From Alviniconcha marisindica (taxonomy: Eukaryota > Mollusca > Gastropoda > Provannidae), in contig JABMCL010001864.1 in NCBI GenBank assembly GCA_018857735.1, positions 25,001 through 89,000 of the forward strand: a stretch of DNA of 64,000 nucleotides, given 5' to 3'. Shown piece by piece: positions 23,579 to 33,600 of the stretch. The position numbers and the translations under genes were made by a program. How positions within the stretch are numbered: the stretch's first letter is position 1; each line of letters starts with the position of its first letter. The notes beneath the pieces were generated by a model, which ran no database searches, was not told the origin of the DNA, and saw only the letters and a list, made by a program, of their open reading frames with translations.

Positions 23579-26500
23579 GTAAGGTTTTAATGAGATTAGT
23601 TTTGTTGAGTTATGGAATTTAGCAGGTGTATACACAACAAGAAAAACAGGGTGGACACAAAGTTTTGTTTACTTTCACTTTCATTTGATCATCGAAAACT
23701 TTGCTATCTTCAAGGTCAATACTCAGTGACTCTTAGGTAATAACTATATAAAGTATGACTGTTTGACTTCTGCTGATAGTGGTACAGAACTAATGGTTGT
23801 TTTGCAACCAAATTTAGTTTCATGGTAGCTCACAATAGGCCAGAGTGTCTTGTGAACATTTAAGTTGAAACTGCCTGTTCCTGATTGACAGAGAAACAGT
23901 GAAAATGTGGTTCTGATTTGTTTGCTGACAAACTTGGTATGTTGATGTGTCTTTATCAGATGAAGTGTCATGGATATAATGCATACTTTGTAAAGAGCTG
24001 GTTTCTGTCTTATAAATATAAGTTATGATGATAATAATAATTTAATCCACCAGGTTTGATTCCTTTGAAATACCCATTTGTTCCGTATCTAAATCGAATC
24101 TTGTGAACTGTTGAACCTTTTTCAGTTTTGCCACATGGTTCGTTTGTGTTGTGTCATGGTTGTATACCTTGACAAATTTATATCATCACACTCAGTAATG
24201 CTCTTTGTGACTGGTGTGTTTTTAACATAGACAACTAGCCTGTTTGCAGACTGCAAGTAACTTGCTCTTTTTCAGAATCTATGTAATTGTAACTGTAATT
24301 TTAGATTCTCTTATAGGTTTACAGAGTATCACTATTACAGTATTAGTGTGTGACAGCTGAGCTCTGTTGAACTTTGCAGAATCAGAACCTCCATTGAGCA
24401 GCATTTTCATGAGCTGGATGTTATGCAAGAAGAGTAATTGATGGAGCACTATCTTCATACAATATATTACCAAAAACTTTGAAGTTTCACAAGACAGTAC
24501 ATAATGTATAGTGGTGCATCATCATATGATCATAAGCCAGAATGTTTTGTGAAAAGTTTTGAATGCTATTTCCAAGGTCAAGGTTACATTAACTAAGAAT
24601 TGAAATCCTCAATGTTTGTCTGTTCTGCATTGAACCATGTTAACCAAATTTGATATGGTGGTGCATCAACATGAGCCAGAGTGTCATGAAAAGTTAATGG
24701 CCAAGGTCATTATTAGGGCTTATATAAGTTATAATCAAAACAAAGTATGACTTATGAAGTTATGTTTAACTACTTTTCTGAACTGCTGATCAATCCATTT
24801 CCAAACAAACCTAGTTTGATAGTACATCATGATATTGATAAACCAGGTTGTCTTCAGATTGCTGTGGCAGGTCAAGGTCACAGCAAAGGTTGATAATTTC
24901 AATCATGATTGTCTGGCTGGTCTCATCTGAACAGCTGAACCTTTTGTAAAGTAGTAGTGTAAGGCATCATCATGAGGCAGTGCCCTGTAGAAAGGTTGGT
25001 TTGCTACTCTCCGGGTCAAGGTTACAGTTACACTGTAGTGAAGGTTCATATAATGAAAATGTGGCTGTTTTTGCTGTACATAACAGTGTAAGAATATCTT
25101 CTGAAGCACTGATTGGTTTGCATGGTGCTTCATCATATTCATAAGCTGGAATGTTTTGTGAAAAGATTTAATCACTGGTATTATGGCAAGGTTAAAAGTC
25201 ACAGAGAATGTTCAAAATTCCATATTTGTCTGGACAATATTTTCTGAACCATTGGCAGTGCCTTTCTTGTACAAAACAAAGTAGTTAAACGTATGTTGAT
25301 GCATCATCACTGAGCCAAATTGTCTTGTGTACATCGTTTTAAGCTGGGATATCTTGTGAAAAGATTGGATTGCTGTATTCTAACTAATAATTCTAAGTCA
25401 CAGTCACAGCAAAGATTCAAAATTCCATTGAATGTTTGTCAGTTCTTTTTTCAGTACTAAAATAGCAATTATATAGGTCTGATCAAGACAGGTCTGATCT
25501 CCTCCTCTGACTCAAAAACTCAAGGTATTCCACACATTAAGACCAATTTGCTAAAACATTTAGACATCTATTTTACTAGACTAGTCAGAACATGCTGCTC
25601 CTTCTGTCTGCAGTTGTCAGCCTCATGAAATTAGACACATTCACTCATTCAGTCAATTACTGCATTTAAAACTGCCCTGAAGACCCATTTATTTAAAACC
25701 TACTACTGCTAAAGTGCTAGCAGACTCTCTGTTCTCTCCAGCTTCTTCAATTATTTCAGGTGACTGTGTGTGTGTGTGTGTGTGATGTAGGTCTTGGTTG
25801 TGGTTTGAATTGCTTGTCATTGTTATTGTGTTCTTTTGCTTTTGATATTTCATGTGGGTATTTAAATATGATTTCTGCACAGCACGCCAAGCTCTATTTT
25901 TTTCATTTGAGAGTACAAATATATCATTAAAATTATTATTTTTAGCATAATTTACATACATGGTATGTTGCTTCACAAGGTGATGAACCTTGTTAGTAAA
26001 AATGGGTGAATAAATATTTCCAAAGTGTGCAACTACTAGTTGCTCCCTTCAGTGTCAAGGCCCCCATGAGTTGTAAATTATCTTAAATAAGTTAATTAAA
26101 AGGAAAGGTCATTATGCATGATGTGAACTTTTCAAACTTTTGCAATCAAACTTGCAACTTGGTTGACTGAATCAGCGAATGTGTCCAATTTCACGTGGCA
26201 GGGAATTCCAGACAGAAGTAGCTGCGTACGAAAGAGAACGCTGTCCAGGTGTTTTGGTACTAACATCATAAACGTGTGGAATGCATAGAGTTCTTGAGTC
26301 AGAAGAGGAGTGGAGCTGTCTTAATGGAGAGTAGGTGTACATGAGGAAGATTAGATAGATAAACAAGGGCTGTATCAGAGAAAAATGAGTGACAAAAAGT
26401 TGACAACTTATAGTTATACTTGATACCTGCATATATAGGCAGCTAGTGAGGAGTTTTGAGCACGAGTCTTGCAGCTGGGTTTTGAACCTTTTGTACTTTC

Positions 26501-27569
26501 TGAAGGTGTTTAGGACAACCTGAAAGGAGCAAGTTTCAGTAGTCTAGCCTAGATGTACATGATGTATACAGTTCTACACTCATGTCATCTGTGATGTAAA
26601 ACCATGATTTTTGGCAGAAGATTCAAGAAGAAAGTGAGAATTCATGGCCACAGCCAGAGGTGGTAGTGGGTTTAGATACTGGAATTAGTTGAAATGATTT
26701 GAAAGATGAAGAGAGCCTCTGTTTTATCATTCTTAGTTTCAGTTTATTTTCTGGCATCCAGGTCTGGATGTCTGAGACACAGGTTTCCTGAGAAGATATT
26801 GAACACTGCATGTTCTGTGGAAGGGTGGAGTCTTGAATTTGAGTGTTATCTGCAAAAGACTGAGACTTAGTGGAATGGCACCAAATTGAGTCAGAAAGGG
26901 GTTTTCTTTGAAGAGGATGAAGAGGACTGGGCCCAGCACAGAGCTCTGTGGGACCAGGAAAGTTGAGAGATTTGCCATGCATTGTCACTGATAATGACTG
27001 TTTTGTTTGCCAGATAAAAGGAGAATTCAGTACCAGAGATGCTATACTGGCGTTGATTGAGAAATGAGAAATGTGCAGTAGTCAGTGGCGTCAGACGTGG
27101 TCAAGAGATCCAAGAGTGTTACAGTGTTAGAAGAGAAACATTGCTGGTCAAGCGCAAGGTGGCTGTCATTTGTTACTTTGAGAAGGGCTGATTCAGTGAT
27201 GTGATGAAACTGTGAAAGTTATATAAAAATGTATGCATAATGGCAAATACCACTGCCATATGGTATGGCATAGATGTTTGGCATTATGCATATATATTTT
27301 TTAATCCTTTTAAACTTGTTATCATTGTAATTGTTTTTGTACGTGCATTCCATTATGTTTTTCCTTTAATTTGGTGTAAAGAAATCAGACATTTTCCTCA
27401 GCATATATATTATATGCTTTAAAAAAACTTTTTTAATTTTTTAATTTTTTAACAAGTGCCAGTAGTGAAGGCACTGACTCTTTGGCAATGTGTGTTTTAT
27501 GTTTGTGTATACAGAGGTATATTTTGTTTTGATATGTTTTTGTAACTGTAAGCTGCAGTGTGAGAAAGG

Positions 27570-27631
<62 letters not shown>

Positions 27632-30600
27632 TTGAGAAGAGTTTTGAAATGTGCATTTGTTTGTCACAGAGTTGCCCTGATGGATGACTGGGCTTAAAGT
27701 ATCTACAGAGTTCGATTGTCTTGAGGTGACCCTGTGTGGTTAACAAGACATTAAAATCCGATTACTTCAAATTTTCTGATATTGCATATTTGAGAGTTGG
27801 CAAGTAGAACTAGTCGACATACTTGTCATAGAAATAATAAGGTAAATACTGGGTTTTAGTGGTCAACCCTCAAATCATATGATATATCCTTAAGAATTAA
27901 GACACAGTACCATTTATTTGTTTCAGATGATGGAAAACTCAAAGAAGACACACTGCTAAAAAATGGTGTGAATAAATCCAGCAGTGGAGAAGGGACAAAT
28001 GTGGCAGAGACAAAGAGTGAGGAGCTCTCATCTAATCAGCAACAGTTAAAGTCTTCAGATGGAGGTAGCACTGCAGCTTTTGAAACCCATGAAAGTGACC
28101 TTGTGAAAGCTGATGGTGTACAGTCTGTGTCAGGGACTGACTCCCAAACTGAAACGTCTAGTTCCAAAGGCGCTGTAGTAAAAACTGAGTGTGGGGAAGT
28201 TGTTTCACCCCTGTCCCCCATGAAAGTGACAGCAGTAGGTCTGGGTGATAGTGCTGAGAAAGCAGACATTGTGGCTCTTGCCGGAAAAAACACCAGTGAA
28301 ACCAACAGTAAAGCAGAGGACACAGGTTCATCCCTACCTCAGGCATCTTCAGAACTTGAAGATCAAAAATCGGGTCTCCGTGAATCTGATGCAGAAGGTG
28401 GAGAGTCTATGGACACCACAGAACCAGAATTGTGTGACAAACAGAGTGAAAAACTAACAGAAGGTAAACCTAAAGCTATAGACAAAACTGATGCAGACAG
28501 AAAAAGGCAGCATGAAAATGGAACTCCAGAATCTGATGACAGTGATGGTTCTCAACCTCCAAAACGATCTCGACTGGATGAAGTGATAGGAAAACTTGGT
28601 GAGAGGGTTATGATTCCATCAGATACTCCAGAAAATGACAGTTTTGAGTGTGATTCTACCCCAGGAGACACAGACTCAGTTGAAAAGCACTCAGAGGAGA
28701 TCAGTGGAAGTACATCTGATGAAGAAGAAGACAAAGCTTCCTCACCTGATTCCAAAACCAAACTGAAAATTACAAAACAGGTAAATACAGTTATTTTTGT
28801 GTGTTGCCATACTTCAGTCCAGTGGTCACTTTTTCATTGTGTTTGCCGAGGAAAAGGATTAGACTGAAATACAGTGAAGGGTGAACATAAATGTATGTAC
28901 CTTGGCAAAAGCATTTAGCAAGTATGTAAAAACGGTAGGTCAAATGACCATGTTACATGCAAAACTGCAATGCATTATGCAGGCCTAACTAATTTTATTT
29001 CCTTGCTAAGTTGCTTGCCACTAACCCTGCAAGTGTAACAGAATGGTTGGAAACTAGTGACATGAGCTTGTCTGGACATATTATTCACTTTCAGTTTTAC
29101 TGCAATTGTTAGTCAAACTGAATTTTATAATATAATTATATCTGGTAGATAATTATATCTGGTAGATACTCTGATTCATCTGAAGGAAAAAAGCATTAGG
29201 TGTTAACTGTTACACATGCATGTCCACCATGTACTTGGAGGATTAAACCAGCATGGAATTTTCAGAGCAGTTGTTATTGTAAAATATGGGCGGGGGAGGG
29301 GGGGGGGGGGGGGGATGAAATGTGTAGTTTGTTTACCAATAGTACTCAGCACCATATTTTTAAAATTATTTTGTTTTTACTCCTGATGTACTTTGACTTG
29401 ATGTACTAACTGATCTCATTATGCTGGAGTTGGCAGAAAAGTCCTGCCTAGTGTGTTGAAAACTGTTTTGCTGTGCCCAGGACTTGGAGGCACTGGTGAT
29501 TTCAACAGCAAAGGCCGCCATTGAGCGTTACCAGTCCTCTGAGATTCTATCACTGAACCGACGTGTTGAAGAGCTAAAGGAGTCTCAGGAAGAGTGGCGC
29601 CAGAAAGCGAAAGACTTGGAGAGACAAGTACTTGACCTAACTGTACTGCAACAGCGGCTGGAGAAACGCAAGGCTCACACTGCTGCACTCAAGGTGAGCT
29701 CTTCAGTCTGTGCACCAGCCAGTTTGTAATGCTGGTATCAAACTGGACTGAATGAACCATCACCATACTGTTTTCTGTTTCACCTGTGTGTACTAGTCCA
29801 AGTCAACATTTGACTTGAAAGGACATGTGCGGCTATGGATTAGAAAAGCAAGGACATACAATTACATACAAAGCTCTGAAAAAGAATGTACCAAGAACCA
29901 TTACTATTAATCTCAGTTAACAATATCAGATCAAGGGAAGCAACTAGGCAATGTAAGGGGTAAATACTGCTTACCTCCCTCTTGGATATTGTCACCACAC
30001 TGGGGTTGAATGCAAGAGAAACAAGCCAGCGTTTAGCGGTGATTAACATGGCTATTATTGTCACCTTATTGTCTCTAGCCAGAACATTGGTGCTACAGCA
30101 AAAATACTTGTGTTAAGAGTTCCAGATGTATCACTTGTGAAGATTACTTTCAGCGTTTGTTATCTTCATGACATGTCAAACTTCATTATTGAAATCCTGA
30201 ACTTGAGCTGTCAGAGTGGTGGGCAACACTGCACTTAGCAAGGTGGGGGGAAAGAACTGCACACATTGCCTTCTCACCCAGCATTGGATAAACTGCAGGA
30301 CTTTGGCTGAGAAATGCTTACAAACTAATGAATGTATCAGATAAACCCTGTTTTAAAACAGACTTTGTTGTGTGTAAACATTTTATCGAGTTTTGTATAA
30401 CAGTTTTTTCCCTCCCTTCATTTCAGTCAATCACTACACGCAGTATTGGTGTTGGTGTCACAGAAGATAAACTGAAGACAAATGTGAGTAAAATGTGTCT
30501 GTGTGTGGCTCTGTGTGTGGCTTTTAATTTTACTCTGTATTGCCTCCCTGTTCCTCTGTAAATTTGTTCCATTGTGGTGAAATTTGGTTTCGTTGCGGTG

Positions 30601-33600
30601 ACCAAGAGGATTTTCTTAAAAATAAGGAGTAAGTGCAGCATGACAAAAACGGATATTGACATTGAAAGATCTGTTAAAGCAACAGCTAAAATATTCCAGA
30701 GTATTTGTTCACCAGACCATTTGAACTTCTTTTTTCCGCTTCTTCCTCTGGCATGCTTGTAATATTTGTTTTCTCTTCTTCTTCTACCAATATGCTTGTA
30801 ACCTGACTCCTGTTCTAATTTTCAGACTCCTCAGAAACATCCAGGAAATAAAACTCCCCCAGTTGGAGGTGGGGCCCCCGCTACTCCCCCTGCCACAACA
30901 ATCCCAACGCTAACATGGACCACCTCCGGCCAGCCATTGGGCCGATTGGTCAGCACAGCCCCCACTTCCTTAATATCTGTGCCTGGGGGCGCACTGACTG
31001 TCACACAGAGCATGCCATCACGAAATACCAGCGTGGCACATGTGAGCAAACTATTTATTGGTTGGTGGTACAATGGTAGGGGGAAAGTTGTTAATTTGGT
31101 TTTTTTAAGGGACAGATATATTTCAGTGGAAAACAGTCAAGTGTAGAAAATGAATTATGTGGCTAAGTTTTATTTGATTTACACAATTAAAAGGGGTGTT
31201 TCTTGATATAATATCTCCAGCAAAGGTATGGACGTTGTGTGGTCAACATACGGCACAGCCCTCCAAAACAAACTTGTTCCTGGCAGAAGTGAGCATTGTC
31301 TTCTCTGATGGCACAGCTGCCAAGTTTTGATTGTTGGGTTTGGTTTTGCAGCTTATTGTAGAAAATATGTGCTGTTGTCTCCCACCCACCCCCCAACCTC
31401 CTCACTCCCATTTTTTTTTTTAAGCAGACAAATGTTCCTGTTAATTGAAATCACCAACCTCTTGAAATTTTAATTGTTATTTTCTATGCTAAACCTGAGC
31501 TTCTGCTATTTCCACAGCTCCTGTCACAAACGGCGCGGATGCCAACAGCTGCCAGTTGTGCGGCTGCCACCAGAGCAGTACCAGCAAAACCCACCAATAC
31601 TGCCCCAAGACCCCCAGTGTCTGTGACCACCTTGCCCGTTGGCCAAGCACCCAGTGTCACCCCTCTGTCCAGAGGCCCCAATGCCACCACCATCCCTACA
31701 ACAAGCCTGGTGCTGGTCAACTCCACGACGCCTGGGGTACCCATGGGGAACAAAGTAGTGTCGGCAACGCACGTGGGTGGGGCTCCCCAGGCGTCGCACC
31801 CTGGGGCGACTCAGGTCAAGTACATTGACCTGACCATGGAGGATGATGCAGGAGGAGCCAAGCAGGCTGGCAAACAGGTGGGTCTCACTTGGTGGTCTCT
31901 GTTGGTGCATGTTAACATACATTATGTACATGTGCACGAAAGGTTTGGTAAACGTGCTGAGCCACACTCTTTGTGTGTGCTAGTTTTGTATTAACTCGCA
32001 TGCCAGGTGAGAGTTACTGCGGGCGACTGGTCTCTGTTATTGTGTATGTGTGACGTCTTTCTATGGCTAATTAACTCCCTTGTGTGTTGAAGAAAATGTT
32101 GGTTTTGTTGTGGTGGGCCTTGTTGTGGCAAGTGACATGTTGGGTAGTGGAGAGAACTACAGCTGATTATATAAGTCAAAATGCATGCACAAGTTTGGTT
32201 TGTCGCAAACTTCATCAGTTCCTCATTATTGCCCATTAGCTTGGTCATACTCGTAACATGTGTATTGGGGTCGGATGTTGGGCGTCTGTGCCCCTCTTCC
32301 TCGGGCTGTAGAGGGTTCTGGGCTGCCAGTCACCCAAGTGGCTTCGGTTAATCAGAGCCAACATCACAAATGAAAGAGTGGCCTGCAGTGTGTGGCCCAC
32401 AAGATAAAGCATAGCAACAGAGCGAGACATGTGGATTTCAAACAATAATTGGTGCACGTTCATTAGGAAAGAGATATCAACTGCAATCTCATGAGGCAAA
32501 TGACATTTATTTGAATGCTGGGTTCACCCAATCATGGATTCCACCAGTCAACACAGTGCTGCATGGTGGTCAGATTGGAAGCTTGTGGGACCACAGCCGT
32601 GGGATGTGGGGCTTAGAACGGCATGGAACCATCCATTGTGTCGCCTCCCTTCAACACAGAATCATTTGTCTTCAGGTTCTAGCTCAGGGCCAGGTGCGCA
32701 ACATGACACCGCAGCCAGTAGTGCGCCAGATCCCACTGTGTCGCCTCCCTTCAACACAGAATCATTTGTCTTCAGGTTCTAGCTCAGGGCCAGGTGCGCA
32801 GCATGACACCGCAGCAAGTAGTGCGCCAGATCCCACCTCTGACAGCACTGCCTCAGGGTGTACCAGGAACTGTGTCCTCTGCCATTTTGTTCAGCGCTCC
32901 TGGGGTCACTTCTGCGAACCTGCCACGACCAGGCATTGTGCAGGTAAATGCTTTTCTTCTTTCTATCAAAAAATGATTTCAGGGTCAAAAGTTGAAAATT
33001 GATACTGATAGTGTTGATATAAATTCTGATATGAATGACAACCTATGTTCATTTTTAGAGCACCCCAATTATTTGTGTGTTGGTCATGTCCAAGGTGCAT
33101 TTAATTGTCTGCATCAAAATACATACAGAGTATGTCTTGACAGTGTAGTTTTGCAAGCATTACTGTTTCAGTAGAGTAGCTATGAGCTTACAATTGCCCA
33201 GCTTTTATAAACAGGTACCAAAGTGTGCTCACCTAAAATTTGTTGAAGAATTCCGTTATTTGAAGAAGAAGAAAATCAATACTATACTTTGAATCAGTTC
33301 AGGTTTTACAGCTAAATCATCTCTCTGTTCATATGGGTTGGGGTTTTTTAAATGGGAAAACTGAGGTGCTTCTCTCCAGGTCTGGTAAGTTTGAGAAAAT
33401 AATGTCAATAAAGAACAAACTGCTGTTGTGTGGTCAGCTTGAACAGCCTTCCAGAGGAGAACATGTTTTTGTTTGTTGTTTTTTTGCTTGAAAGCCTTCT
33501 AATAAAAGTGCTGTACAACTTTCAGCATTGTATTGGAAAAAGCAAATGTTCAGGTCTAATAAAATGATTTGTGTGGTAACGTTAGTCTGATCAGGTTGAT

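Larger units (their letters stand above)
23579..27926 (+). other. ATF7IP intron packed with repeats
   Basis: A 4.3-kb intron with no exon seen. It holds degenerate AGGTCA-bearing repeats (about 23690-25440), a + strand LINE tail (about 25550-25720), a - strand LINE copy (about 26160-27170), a TA microsatellite (27573-27627) and a single copy of the GAGGTGACCCTGTGTGG-type repeat at about 27720-27762 that is related to the 56-bp array in VPS35L. Confidence 0.75.

Noticed and set aside
32511..33002. 163-codon frame covering the 100-bp duplication
   Set aside because: It reads through intron and both copies in the frame shifted relative to ATF7IP; at best it reflects the aberrant splice product.
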